DNA of 38,433 nt from an uncultured Pseudomonadales bacterium (GCA_949430125.1 CASQMQ010000078.1:1-38433); one strand, 5' to 3'. Counted from the stretch's first letter, positions 9,531 to 18,742 are shown. Program-made: numbers and translations. The notes: generated from the sequence alone by a model not told the origin.

Positions 9531-11105
9531 ATGACAACAGAAAAATCTGCTGCCATTCGTCGTGCATTGATTAGCGTCTCCGACAAGACTGGCATTGTTC
9601 CCTTCGCAAAAGCTCTCCATAAATTTAACATCGAGATACTCTCCACTGGGGGCACTTATAAGCTGCTCACTGCCGAGGGCGTCCCAGCGATAGAAATCTC
9701 GGAGTACACCGGTTTTCCAGAAATGATGGACGGCAGGGTTAAGACTCTGCACCCGAAGGTCCATGGCGGCATCCTAGCCCGCCGCGATCAAGACCAGGCG
9801 GTAATGGAGGAGCATGACATACCTCCGATTGATCTCGTGGTGGTCAACCTCTACCCTTTCGAAGCCACCGTAGCGAATCCAGACTGTGATTTGCCAACGG
9901 CTATCGAGAACATCGATATTGGCGGTCCTACCATGCTTCGAGCAGCTGCAAAGAACAATCGCTTCGTAGCTGTCGTGGTAAACCCATCAGACTATGACGG
10001 CATCGTTGATCTGTTACAAGCCAATGAAGGCAGCCTCGACCAAGAGACTCGATTTGACCTCGCCGTAAAGACGTTTGAACACACGGCGGCGTATGATGGC
10101 GCCATCGCCAATTATCTCGGCGCGAAAATCGATCCTGAATCGAACTTTCCTAGGACATTTAACACGCAATTTCTGAAGACCCAAGAAATGCGCTACGGAG
10201 AAAACCCACATCAAAATGCCGCATTTTACGTAGAAAGAAAACCAAGTGAGACGAGCATCAGCACGGCAGAGCAGTTGCAGGGCAAGGCACTGTCTTATAA
10301 CAATATCGCCGATACCGATGCGGCTTTAGAATGTGTTAAATCATTCAGTGAGCCTGCCTGCGTCATCGTGAAACATGCGAACCCTTGCGGAGTTGCCATA
10401 GCGGAGTCGCCGTTAAAGGCCTACGAACTCGCCTTTCAGACCGACCCAACTTCTGCCTTCGGCGGGATTATCGCATTCAATCGCGAGCTGGACGCACAAA
10501 CAGCACAACGCATCGTCGATCAGCAATTTACCGAAGTGATCATAGCGCCTTCGATTTCCGATGCTGCGCTTGAAATTACGGCAGCAAAGAAGAATGTGCG
10601 AGTACTACGCTGCGGCCAATGGCAGGAGCACAGAGAAGAAGCACTGGACTATAAGCGCGTCAATGGCGGGCTCTTGGTACAGGATCGCGACATTCACCAG
10701 ATTTCTCGCGACGATCTAAAAGTCGTTAGCGCTCGCACACCTACTGAGGAAGAGATCCGCGACCTATTGTTCGCCTGGTCTATTGCGCAATATGTAAAAT
10801 CGAATGCCATCGTCTACTGCAAGAACAATCAAACCATTGGCATCGGTGCTGGACAAATGAGCCGCGTCTACAGCGCGAAGATTGCCGGGATCAAGGCATC
10901 CGATGAAAACCTGGTAGTAAAAGGTTCTGTGATGGCATCCGACGCCTTCTTTCCTTTCCGCGACGGCATAGACGCGGCTGCTGAAGCAGGCGTCGCCGCA
11001 GTCATACAGCCAGGCGGATCGATGCGTGATGACGAGGTTATCGCCGCTGCCGATGAGGCAAATATAGCGATGGTATTCACCTCCATCCGTCACTTCCGTC
11101 ACTAG
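9531..11105 (+). CDS. purH: Bifunctional AICAR transformylase / IMP cyclohydrolase PurH
   Basis: PurH performs the last two steps of IMP synthesis. The 524 residues contain an N-terminal cyclohydrolase (MGS-like) domain with [16 protein letters not shown] and [10 protein letters not shown]. The C-terminal transformylase domain has the catalytic [10 protein letters not shown] motif and ends in [12 protein letters not shown]. The frame is intact. purD follows 27 bases later, as in most gammaproteobacteria. I see no recognisable PurR operator in the 133 bases upstream. Confidence 0.98.
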   Translation: MTTEKSAAIRRALISVSDKTGIVPFAKALHKFNIEILSTGGTYKLLTAEGVPAIEISEYTGFPEMMDGRVKTLHPKVHGGILARRDQDQAVMEEHDIPPIDLVVVNLYPFEATVANPDCDLPTAIENIDIGGPTMLRAAAKNNRFVAVVVNPSDYDGIVDLLQANEGSLDQETRFDLAVKTFEHTAAYDGAIANYLGAKIDPESNFPRTFNTQFLKTQEMRYGENPHQNAAFYVERKPSETSISTAEQLQGKALSYNNIADTDAALECVKSFSEPACVIVKHANPCGVAIAESPLKAYELAFQTDPTSAFGGIIAFNRELDAQTAQRIVDQQFTEVIIAPSISDAALEITAAKKNVRVLRCGQWQEHREEALDYKRVNGGLLVQDRDIHQISRDDLKVVSARTPTEEEIRDLLFAWSIAQYVKSNAIVYCKNNQTIGIGAGQMSRVYSAKIAGIKASDENLVVKGSVMASDAFFPFRDGIDAAAEAGVAAVIQPGGSMRDDEVIAAADEANIAMVFTSIRHFRH

Positions 11106-11132
11106 TCCAGCACTCAACACGAGATCGAAGCC

Positions 11133-12419
11133 ATGAAGGTATTAGTTATAGGCAGCGGCGGCCGCGAACACTCCCTAGCTTGGAAGGCCGCTCAATCGAA
11201 CACTGTCGATAAGGTATTTGTAGCGCCAGGTAATGCCGGGACCAACGCAGAAGCAAAGCTAGAGAATGTCGCTATAGATCCACTAGACTTTCCCGCGCTG
11301 GCCGCCTTCGCTGCACAGGAAAATATTGAACTGACAATAGTGGGACCTGAGGTACCTTTGGTCGACGGTATTGTCGACTATTTTCAAGAACGCAACCTGC
11401 CCTGCTTCGGCCCTTCGAAGAATGCAGCACAGCTAGAAGGCTCTAAAGCCTTTACTAAAGATTTTCTAAGCCGGCACAATATACCCACCGCGTTCTATAA
11501 AACCTTTACTGATGTTGCTGCAGCAAAAATCTATATAGAAGCAAACGGAGCGCCCATCGTCATCAAGGCCGACGGCCTCGCCGCAGGCAAGGGGGTGATC
11601 GTCGCATTGACAGAGAGTGAGGCGATAGCGGCTGTCGAAGACATGCTATCGGGAAACAAATTTGGAGATGCCGGGCACCGAGTCGTAGTAGAAGGCTTCC
11701 TCGCAGGCGAAGAAGCCAGCTTCATTGCAATGGTAGACGGGCACAATGTGTTGCCAATGGCAACCTCGCAGGACCACAAGGCCAGAGACGATGGTGACAA
11801 GGGTCCGAATACTGGCGGCATGGGCGCCTACTCCCCTGCCCCGGTGGTTGACGATGTGATTTATCAGCGCATCATGGATCAGGTGATTCTACCCACTGTT
11901 GCAGGCATGGCAGCCGACGGCAATGACTACACAGGCTTCCTCTACGCCGGACTGATGATCACCGAAACCGGCGAAATAAACGTAGTCGAGTTTAATTGTC
12001 GCTTCGGCGACCCCGAAGCTCAGCCGGTAATGATGAGACTGCAATCAGACTTAGTTCAGCACTGCCTAGCTGCGCTCAATCAGACTTTAGATCGGGAACA
12101 AGCCCATTGGGATGAAAGATCAGCTGTAGGCGTTGTACTCGCAGCTGGCGGCTATCCAGCTTCCTATGGCAAGGGCTTCCCGATAAGCGGTCTTGACCAA
12201 CCCTTAGAGTCACATCAGAAAATATTCCATGCCGGTACAACAGAGAAAGATGGCGCGGTAGTTACCAATGGCGGCCGGGTGCTCTGCGCTACCGCTCTAG
12301 GCGAGACAGTCTCCCAGGCCCAAGCTGAGGCCTATAAAGTCCTCCACAATATTCAGTGGGATAACGTCTATTTTCGAAATGATATTGCCTATCGCGCCAT
12401 TGTCAGAGAGAATAACTAG
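11133..12419 (+). CDS. purD: Phosphoribosylamine-glycine ligase PurD
   Basis: PurD (GAR synthetase) joins glycine to phosphoribosylamine in purine synthesis. The 428 residues show the N-terminal GSGGREHSLAWK motif, the ATP-grasp segment IVIKADGLAAGKGV and the signature GPNTGGMGAYSP. The metal-binding VVEFNCRFGDPEAQ follows. The gene is intact and ends in TAG directly abutting the coq7 ATG, with no base between them. Confidence 0.98.
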   Translation: MKVLVIGSGGREHSLAWKAAQSNTVDKVFVAPGNAGTNAEAKLENVAIDPLDFPALAAFAAQENIELTIVGPEVPLVDGIVDYFQERNLPCFGPSKNAAQLEGSKAFTKDFLSRHNIPTAFYKTFTDVAAAKIYIEANGAPIVIKADGLAAGKGVIVALTESEAIAAVEDMLSGNKFGDAGHRVVVEGFLAGEEASFIAMVDGHNVLPMATSQDHKARDDGDKGPNTGGMGAYSPAPVVDDVIYQRIMDQVILPTVAGMAADGNDYTGFLYAGLMITETGEINVVEFNCRFGDPEAQPVMMRLQSDLVQHCLAALNQTLDREQAHWDERSAVGVVLAAGGYPASYGKGFPISGLDQPLESHQKIFHAGTTEKDGAVVTNGGRVLCATALGETVSQAQAEAYKVLHNIQWDNVYFRNDIAYRAIVRENN

Positions 12420-13067
12420 ATGAGTAACAACACCCATCTCGATTTCCTCGATCGCTGCCTTGTTCAATTTGACCAGGCCCTCCGCAGCTGTGTGCCTGGC
12501 TCTAGCAATGCTCGTCGACTTTCGCCTGCCGCAGCTACAAAAGAGTCAGAATTGAACGAGACTGATAAGCAGCATGCAGCCGGACTAATGCGCATTAATC
12601 ATACTGGCGAAGTCTGCGCACAGGCTCTGTATCAGGGGCAGGCAGCAACTGCCAAACTGGAAGATGTACGTCAGTCTATGGAAGAAGCTGCTGCCGAAGA
12701 AGTTGATCATCTAGCCTGGTGCGAAGAGCGCCTGCAGCAATTGGACAGCCGAGCTAGCGCCCTGAATCCTCTATGGTATACCTTATCCTACACAGTAGGT
12801 GCAGCGGCGGGACTAGCCGGCGACAAATGGAGCTTGGGATTCGTTGCTGAGACAGAAGATCAGGTTTGCGAGCACCTTGAAGAACACCTCGATCAGTTAC
12901 CTCAGAACGACAGCAAGAGCCGAGCGATTCTCGAACAAATGATCGCAGATGAGAAACATCATGGGGAATCGGCGCGCGAAGCTGGTGGTGCAGAGCTGCC
13001 CGCTCCGATCAAACATGCCATGACGGTCATGTCGGAAGTAATGAAGAAGACTACCTACCACATCTAA
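12420..13067 (+). CDS. coq7: Demethoxyubiquinone hydroxylase Coq7
   Basis: Coq7 is a membrane-associated di-iron monooxygenase that hydroxylates the quinone ring late in ubiquinone synthesis. The 215 residues carry the ferritin-like diiron ligands: the Glu in [17 protein letters not shown], and later [12 protein letters not shown] and EKHHGESA. The C-terminus KKTTYHI is typical, so the gene is complete. Its ATG follows the purD stop immediately, so expression is probably coupled. In Pseudomonas coq7 also neighbours the osmC-vfr-trpC block, which fits this window. Confidence 0.95.
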   Translation: MSNNTHLDFLDRCLVQFDQALRSCVPGSSNARRLSPAAATKESELNETDKQHAAGLMRINHTGEVCAQALYQGQAATAKLEDVRQSMEEAAAEEVDHLAWCEERLQQLDSRASALNPLWYTLSYTVGAAAGLAGDKWSLGFVAETEDQVCEHLEEHLDQLPQNDSKSRAILEQMIADEKHHGESAREAGGAELPAPIKHAMTVMSEVMKKTTYHI

Positions 13068-13119
13068 GTTTGTCCGGCTTGATCAGGGCTTCACCTTCTA
13101 GCTAACTATCAACTAACTA

Positions 13120-13545
13120 CTATTTCTCAGCCTCATGAACTTCAAAATCATGGGTAACTTTTACGCCGGCTTCTTTCATCATGATCGAAGCCGAGCAATA
13201 CTTGTCCGCCGAGAGTTCGATTGCACGCTGCACATGCTTTTCATTGAGATCAAAACCGGTAACCTTGAAATGCAGATGAATAGACTCGAAGGTAGCTGGC
13301 GTGCCGTCAACTCGTTCCGCGGTAACCTCCGCCTCACAAGCGGTTACCCATTGCTTTGCCTTCTTCAAGATCGTCACAACATCGTAGGATGAGCAACTGC
13401 CAACACTAAGGGCCATCAGCTCCATGGGTCGCATGCCCATATTTCGCCCGCCACCCTCCGCAGCACCATCAAGCACTATGGCGTGTCCACTGCCGGATTC
13501 CGCAACGAATAACACATTCTCAACCCAATTCACTCTCACTTTCAT
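13120..13545 (-). CDS. OsmC/YhfA family peroxiredoxin-like protein
   Basis: This is a 141-residue cytoplasmic OsmC-fold protein of the YhfA subgroup. Members have two cysteines that can reduce organic peroxides; here these are in SVGSCSSYDVV and DKYCSASIMM. Its position next to crp is the same as yhfA in E. coli and the PA0653-type gene beside vfr in Pseudomonas. It converges with coq7 (52 bases between stops) and diverges from the crp remnant. The physiological substrate of YhfA proteins is not established. Confidence 0.88.
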   Translation of the reverse strand: MKVRVNWVENVLFVAESGSGHAIVLDGAAEGGGRNMGMRPMELMALSVGSCSSYDVVTILKKAKQWVTACEAEVTAERVDGTPATFESIHLHFKVTGFDLNEKHVQRAIELSADKYCSASIMMKEAGVKVTHDFEVHEAEK

Positions 13546-13916
13546 CTATTAATCCTATGTAGGCCTTACGTTGCAATAGTTGGCAGTAAAATACTTATAT
13601 CAAAACCCCAGCATCAAAAAATATCGACAATATTGCTAGACACGAATCAAGAAAATCGCGGCAGTAGCCGATAATTTTCAGTATATGGAATGGCGGGCAA
13701 AGTTAACACAGTTAACATTAGTGAAAAGCGCCGCAACACCACCAACAACAGTGAATTCATTGTAAAACTAGGCGCGATGATTGCCCAATTAATAGAGTGA
13801 AGCAGCAGTGCCCTCGGAAGCCTGTCAGCATCAACTGTTATTGTGATGGGTATCTCACAATTGCGACTAAAGTGTGGTTTGTATTTAGCTCGCTAGAAAA
13901 TGCAGGAATCTTATCA
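13546..13916. promoter_or_regulatory. Intergenic region between osmC and crp with repeat motifs
   Basis: The 371 bases hold no gene I recognise. Two structures stand out. A direct repeat of AGTTAACA sits at 13701-13708 and 13710-13717, each copy containing the palindrome GTTAAC. An inverted repeat, ATTGTGA at 13840-13846 and TCACAAT at 13855-13861, resembles CRP half sites but has an 8-base spacer instead of the usual 6. The region should contain the divergent osmC and crp promoters. A few plus-strand codons run open into crp from 13797, but they are not conserved with the CRP family. Confidence 0.4.
13840..13861. promoter_or_regulatory. CRP-like inverted repeat with an 8-base spacer
   Basis: The perfect 7-bp arms ATTGTGA and TCACAAT match both halves of a CRP/Vfr site. 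They are separated by eight bases rather than six, which would put the half sites on a different helical face. It lies 55 bases upstream of the crp start, where CRP autoregulation is known in enterobacteria. It could be a degraded CRP site or a site for another regulator. Confidence 0.35.
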
Positions 13917-14559
13917 ATGGCACTCACGGCCATTACGCCACATATCGAAGACGTGGATAATTTTTTATCCCATTGCCATCGAAAGAGCTATTTGAATTGA
14001 TCCACCATTATTTATGAGGGCGACAAATGCGACACCCTATATTACATCATTAAGGGTTCGGATTCCGTTGTCCTCGAAGATGATGAAGGCAAGGAAGTTG
14101 TTATCACCTATTTGAACCCCGGAGACTTCTTCGGCGAAATGGGCCTGTTCGCGAAGGCGGAAGAGCTTAGCGCCTGGTGTCGTGCTAGAGAACGCCTGCG
14201 AGGTAGCAAAAATCAGCTATGCGAGTTTCAATACCTACATACGCTCACACCCTGAGATCGTGTTCACCATCGGTCAGCAGATGGCGCATCGTCTGCGCAA
14301 AACGACACGTAAAGTAAGTGACCTTGCATTCTATGATGTGACTGATCGTATTGCCCGAACACTAATCGATCTGAGTAAAGAGCCGGATGCTATGACTCAT
14401 CCCGAAGGTATGCAGATAAAAATTCCCGCCAAGAGATTGGCAGGTTGGTGAACTGTTCTAGAGAGATGGCTGGACGAGTTTTGAAAACTCTTGAGGAACA
14501 GGAACTAGTCAGTGTCAGCGGCAAGACAATAGTTGTATTTGGTGTTTGGTGTGCGCTAG
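13917..14559 (+). pseudogene. crp: CRP/Vfr cAMP receptor protein remnant
   Basis: The reconstructed protein matches Vfr/CRP over its whole length, about 212 residues, but the gene has four lesions. TGA at 13998-14000 interrupts codon 28 in frame, just before STIIYEGDKCD. One extra base at about 14190 lies before NACEVAKISY. One base is missing near 14425 just before the helix-turn-helix [19 protein letters not shown] 7-bp tandem duplication at 14538-14551 spoils the C-terminus; one copy alone would give VVFGVR and TAG at 14557. The phosphate-binding cassette reads GEMGLF...ELSAW, with Leu where CRP has the cAMP-contacting Arg of RSAW. Together these argue for loss of function. Position beside osmC and trpC is that of vfr. 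Confidence 0.85.
14538..14551. repeat. 7-bp tandem duplication at the 3' end of crp
   Basis: TTTGGTG occurs twice in tandem (14538-14544 and 14545-14551). Deleting one copy restores the family C-terminus VVFGVR followed by TAG at 14557-14559. It looks like a slippage duplication in the last codons of the gene. Confidence 0.7.
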
Positions 14560-14574
14560 CAGCTCCGCTGCTAG
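14556..14574. terminator. Hairpin between convergent crp and trpC
   Basis: CTAGCAG (14556-14562) pairs perfectly with CTGCTAG (14568-14574) around a 5-base loop. An alternative 9-bp pairing exists between CTCCGCTGC (14563-14571) and GCAGCGGAG (14588-14596). The site lies exactly at the restored crp stop and 40 bases from the trpC end. It could terminate transcription from both sides, but no strong T-run follows. Confidence 0.35.
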
Positions 14575-14613
14575 GACATAAGCCTCGGCAGCGGAGAACC
14601 CTTTCACCAAACC

Positions 14614-15414
14614 TTATTTACCGAACATTAGCTCCTTCAACTTCGCTCCCGGACTGGGCGCGCGCATAAAAGATTCCCCGACCAAAAACCCATAGATTCC
14701 TGCGTCTGTCATGCTATTCACATTCTCTCGGGTATGAATACCACTCTCTGTAATGAGCACCTTGTCTGCCGGCACTTGTGCAGCTATATCTAACGTAGTC
14801 TGCAGGCTGGTCTCAAAGCTGTGAAGGTTTCTATTATTGACGCCTATCAAATCCGTATTAAGCTGCAGAGCCTGCGCTAATTCATTTTGATTATGCACTT
14901 CGACCAAAATATCGATGTCGATCTCGTTGGCGTAGTCTGCTAACTCGACTAGTTGCAAGGGCTGCAGAGCAGCAACAATGAGCAGGATACAATCGGCACC
15001 TAACGCCTTCGATTCGGCGATCTGATAAGTATCGATCATGAAATCCTTGCGGATAACCGGCAGCCCGCACGCCGCTCTGGCTTCTAGTAGGTACTCGTTA
15101 CACCCTTTAAAAAACATCTCATCGGTCAACACCGAGAGACAAGTCGCACCATTCGCTTCGTAGTCAGCAGCGTGCTGCGCAGGCTGAAAGTCTTCACGAA
15201 TCAAGCCCTTCGATGGCGAGGCCTTCTTTATCTCCGCGATCACGGCGACCTGCTGAGACTGCACACGCTCACGCATCGCTCTGGAGAAAGACCGCGCTTG
15301 ATCGATGGAGGGAAACCGCGTCTCTAGTTCAGCGCGAGAGACAGTCACTTTAGCTGCCGCCACTTCCAGCTCTTTGTTTGCGACTATTTGTTCAAGAATT
15401 GTAGCTTTAGACAA
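14614..15414 (-). CDS. trpC: Indole-3-glycerol phosphate synthase TrpC
   Basis: TrpC closes the indole ring in tryptophan synthesis. The 266 residues form one TIM-barrel domain with no fused TrpF. Key segments are [16 protein letters not shown] (catalytic Glu and Lys), [28 protein letters not shown] and TESGIH. The family N-terminus begins at a TTG codon (15414), with a stop in frame just upstream, so TTG is the probable start. It is the last gene of the minus-strand trpG-trpD-trpC cluster, 72 bases after trpD. Confidence 0.96.
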   Translation of the reverse strand: MSKATILEQIVANKELEVAAAKVTVSRAELETRFPSIDQARSFSRAMRERVQSQQVAVIAEIKKASPSKGLIREDFQPAQHAADYEANGATCLSVLTDEMFFKGCNEYLLEARAACGLPVIRKDFMIDTYQIAESKALGADCILLIVAALQPLQLVELADYANEIDIDILVEVHNQNELAQALQLNTDLIGVNNRNLHSFETSLQTTLDIAAQVPADKVLITESGIHTRENVNSMTDAGIYGFLVGESFMRAPSPGAKLKELMFGK

Positions 15415-15486
15415 AATGCGTACTCACTCTACTGTAAAAGTCTTCTATGAAGTCCTTCTACTATGGTCATCGATTTAGGAGTCGAT

Positions 15487-16515
15487 CTATTTTTTCAGCG
15501 ATTGCGTGAACTCGACCAACTGCTCTAACTTAGCTAAAGCCTCACCCGACTGCAGAATACTCTGCGCCCTGACAACGCCAGCGGCTAGATCATCTGTCAA
15601 ATTCGCCGCATAGATGGCAGCGCCTGCATTTAGGGCCACTATATCAGCAGCAGCTTGATTTCGATTGCCAAGTGCATCCTTTAACATCGCGAGGCTTGCT
15701 TCAGCGCTATCGATCTGCAGCATGGAATAGTCTGCATAGCGCTCAATTCCAAAATCGGAAGGCTCAACGGTATACAGTGAGATCTCACCATCACGCAGCT
15801 CGCCTACTGTCGATGTAGCAGCAATGCTAATCTCATCCAGGCCATCTTCTGCAGCCACTATCAATACGTGGCTGCTGCCTAGCTTCTTTAACACCTCTAA
15901 CAGCGAAGGTATCCAAGCCACATCAAACACCCCGATAATTTGATTCGGCGCGCCTGCTGGGTTTGTCAGAGGACCCAATAGATTGAATACAGTTCTAACG
16001 CCGATTTCCTTTCTCGCCGTAATTACATGTTTCATGGCGCTGTGATGAGCGGGCGCAAACATGAATCCGATTCCCACCTGTTCAATAGTCGCGGCAACAT
16101 CCTCAGCACTCAATGTGAGATTGACGCCAGCCGCCTCCAACACATCGGCGCTGCCACTCTTGCTCGTCGCACCGCGATTACCATGCTTGGCCACCTTTGC
16201 TCCCGCGCACGCGGCAACTATAGCCGAGGCCGTAGACACGTTGAACTTGTTGGAGCCACTACCACCGGTTCCGCAAGTGTCGACCATGTGTGGGTGATCT
16301 GCTAGCTGCACCTTCGTGGCCAATTCGCGCATCACCGTTGCGCCACCCAATATCTCGGACGACTTCACGCCCTTCATCTGCAAGCCGACAAGAAAGGCAG
16401 CATTCTGTGCATCGGTAGATTGACCAGACATGAGCTCGCGCATGACGGTTATCATCTGGTCCTTGTCTAGATCTACATTTGACGTGACTGCCTTGATGGC
16501 TGCTCTTATATCCAT
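15487..16515 (-). CDS. trpD: Anthranilate phosphoribosyltransferase TrpD
   Basis: TrpD transfers phosphoribose from PRPP to anthranilate. The 342 residues include the PRPP-binding loop DTCGTGGSGSNKFNVSTA, then KHGNRGATSKSGSADVLEA and NLLGPLTNPA, in the expected order. Length and frame are normal. It lies 71 bases downstream of trpG. Confidence 0.97.
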   Translation of the reverse strand: MDIRAAIKAVTSNVDLDKDQMITVMRELMSGQSTDAQNAAFLVGLQMKGVKSSEILGGATVMRELATKVQLADHPHMVDTCGTGGSGSNKFNVSTASAIVAACAGAKVAKHGNRGATSKSGSADVLEAAGVNLTLSAEDVAATIEQVGIGFMFAPAHHSAMKHVITARKEIGVRTVFNLLGPLTNPAGAPNQIIGVFDVAWIPSLLEVLKKLGSSHVLIVAAEDGLDEISIAATSTVGELRDGEISLYTVEPSDFGIERYADYSMLQIDSAEASLAMLKDALGNRNQAAADIVALNAGAAIYAANLTDDLAAGVVRAQSILQSGEALAKLEQLVEFTQSLKK

Positions 16516-16586
16516 TAATAATTACCGTGATAGTTACTGTTGATCTTGAACATGGAAGTCGAAAATATTTTGTGAAAAATAGCGAC

Positions 16587-17168
16587 TTATCTCTGGTCTA
16601 GAAAGTTCTTCAATAAAGCATGGCCGTACTCGCTAAGAATAGACTCGGGGTGAAATTGCACTCCCTGAACTGCAAGTTCTTTATGTCTCATGCCCATTAT
16701 TTCACCACGTTCGCCATTCTCATTCTCGGTCCATGCCGTCACTTCCAGGCAATCGGGAAGCTGCTGCGCATCAACCACCAATGAGTGATAGCGCGTCGCC
16801 GTAAAGGGCTCCGCCAAATCTTTAAATACACCCTTCCCAGTATGATGAATAGCAGAGAGCTTGCCATGCATTACCTTCTTAGCACGCACGATCTCGCCAC
16901 CGTAAACCTGACCGATACTCTGATGACCGAGGCAGATACCTAAGAGCGGAATCTTGCCGGCGAAATGACTAATAACCTCCATGGAAATACCTGCCTCGGT
17001 TGGCGTACAGGGACCAGGAGAAATGACAAGCTGCGCAGGATTCAATGACTCTATTTCTTCGATCGAGATCGCATCATTGCGATATACTCGTACATCGGCA
17101 CCTAGCTCGCCAAAATACTGCACCACGTTATAGGTGAAGGAATCGTAGTTGTCGATCATCAATAGCAT
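16587..17168 (-). CDS. trpG: Anthranilate synthase glutamine amidotransferase subunit TrpG
   Basis: TrpG supplies ammonia from glutamine to TrpE and may also serve 4-amino-4-deoxychorismate synthase as PabA. The class I amidotransferase triad is visible as the Cys in LGICLGHQ and the His and Glu in VQFHPES. I start at ATG 17168 ([14 protein letters not shown]), which matches homologues and gives 193 residues. A frame extension of eight residues upstream is not conserved. trpG lies next to trpD as usual, but trpE is 1.5 kb away beyond the photolyase. Confidence 0.96.
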   Translation of the reverse strand: MLLMIDNYDSFTYNVVQYFGELGADVRVYRNDAISIEEIESLNPAQLVISPGPCTPTEAGISMEVISHFAGKIPLLGICLGHQSIGQVYGGEIVRAKKVMHGKLSAIHHTGKGVFKDLAEPFTATRYHSLVVDAQQLPDCLEVTAWTENENGERGEIMGMRHKELAVQGVQFHPESILSEYGHALLKNFLDQR

Positions 17169-17312
17169 TGAGCAGAACCCCATTACACCCAAAATTTAAA
17201 AGCGCCATTCTAGCAGTCCAAGTGAATTCTGTCTTGAGTAGCCAAAATGATCCCCAGAGCCGGATTCTGCGTATTACTAGAATTCCAACCAATATCCACT
17301 CTTAGAGAAACC

Positions 17313-18740
17313 ATGCCCAACAATACTGTCATCATGTGGTTCCGTCAGGACCTGCGCCTTAGCGACAATCCCGCCCTTCTCAAAGCCATTGAACTAGGCT
17401 CGGTGCTGCCTGTCTTCATTCTGGACGAGGGTAACGATTGGCCCCTAGGCGAGGCATCCCGCTGGTGGCTTCACCACTCACTTAGTGCCTTGAATGAATC
17501 TCTTCATGGAAACCTGTGGATTCTTAAGGGGGATGCCGCCGAGTTACTACCCCAATTTATCAAGGAGCATTGCGCTAGCCATATCTTCTGGAATCGCTGT
17601 TATGAGCCGTCAATAATAAGTCGAGATAGCCTTATCAAGGACCAACTCACGGCGGATGGAGTAACGGCTTCCAGTCAAAACGGCAGCTTAATCTGGGAGC
17701 CTTGGGAGAACCTCAAGCAAGACGGCACTCCATACAAAATTTTCACACCTTTCTATAAGTACGCGATTGCTAACAACCCGCCCGCCGCGCCTAACCAAGC
17801 CGCCAATATCAATTTCGATACCGTGACATGCCTTCAGGATAAAAATCGACTAGATAGCCTAAACCTGCTTCCCGATATTAATTGGCATGAACAGTTCGCA
17901 TCACACTGGCAGCCTGGCGAACAAGGTGCGAGACAGCGATTGCAGGATTTCACAGAGAACGGTTTAGCTGACTACCGCGATGGCCGGGACTATCCGGCTA
18001 AGCGCAGCGTCTCAATGTTATCGCCGCACCTTCACTTCGGAGAAGTTTCCCCGAGAGAGGCAGCGAGCATGGTCAAGCAAGCCGGAGACATAGATTCGAA
18101 CGAAGAGCAGGCCGCGCACTTTGTTCGCGAACTAGCATGGAGAGAGTTTTCCTATTACTCGCTCTATCACTTCCCACATATTTGCCAGCAGAACATGAAA
18201 CCGCAATTCGATCGCTTCCCTTGGATCAATGATCAGACGAAGCTGCGCCTTTGGCAGCAGGGTCAGACTGGATTCCCTCTCGTTGACGCTGGAATGCGGG
18301 AGCTTTGGCAGACCGGCACTATGCACAATCGCGTGCGCATGGTCGTGGGCTCGTTTCTGGTGAAGAATCTAATGATCCACTGGCTGGAAGGTGCGCGCTG
18401 GTTCTGGGACTGTCTGGTGGATGCCGATCTGGCCAATAACAGCTGCAGTTGGCAGTGGGTTGCAGGAAGCGGTGCCGATGCCGCCCCCTACTTCCGCATA
18501 TTTAATCCGGTGACGCAGTCGCTTAAGTTCGATCCCAAGGGGAGCTATATTCGAAAGTATGTGCCTGAATTAAATGAACTGAGCGACAAGGTGATTCACG
18601 ATCCCAGCTCTGCAAAAACACAGGAGCTAGAAAAAGCCGGTGTGATTTTAGGGAAACACTACCCTAGGGCAATTGTAGATCTAAAGGAAAGTAGAGCTAG
18701 AGCACTAGATGCTTACAAGTCTCTTAGGGATCAGCCGTAG
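17313..18740 (+). CDS. phr: Deoxyribodipyrimidine photolyase
   Basis: This photolyase repairs UV-induced cyclobutane pyrimidine dimers using blue light. The 475 residues comprise an N-terminal antenna-binding alpha/beta domain (MWFRQDLRLSDNPAL) and a C-terminal FAD domain. The latter contains RELAWREFSYY, TGTMHNRVRMVVGSFLVKN, WQWVAGSGADAAPYFRIFNP and SLKFDPKGSYIRKYVPEL, all class I CPD photolyase signatures. ATG 17313 aligns with homologues; an upstream extension from 17247 does not. It lies between trpG and trpE on the opposite strand, and its stop is two bases from the trpE stop. It looks like an insertion into an ancestral trpE-trpG junction. Confidence 0.95.
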   Translation: MPNNTVIMWFRQDLRLSDNPALLKAIELGSVLPVFILDEGNDWPLGEASRWWLHHSLSALNESLHGNLWILKGDAAELLPQFIKEHCASHIFWNRCYEPSIISRDSLIKDQLTADGVTASSQNGSLIWEPWENLKQDGTPYKIFTPFYKYAIANNPPAAPNQAANINFDTVTCLQDKNRLDSLNLLPDINWHEQFASHWQPGEQGARQRLQDFTENGLADYRDGRDYPAKRSVSMLSPHLHFGEVSPREAASMVKQAGDIDSNEEQAAHFVRELAWREFSYYSLYHFPHICQQNMKPQFDRFPWINDQTKLRLWQQGQTGFPLVDAGMRELWQTGTMHNRVRMVVGSFLVKNLMIHWLEGARWFWDCLVDADLANNSCSWQWVAGSGADAAPYFRIFNPVTQSLKFDPKGSYIRKYVPELNELSDKVIHDPSSAKTQELEKAGVILGKHYPRAIVDLKESRARALDAYKSLRDQP

Positions 18741-18742
18741 AA

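Noticed and set aside
13797-13916. Longer N-terminus for the crp homologue
   Set aside because: The 40 added residues do not resemble CRP family members, which begin at the equivalent of ATG 13917.
16027-16305. Plus-strand frames opposite trpD
   Set aside because: They are antisense to a strongly conserved coding sequence and show no independent family features.
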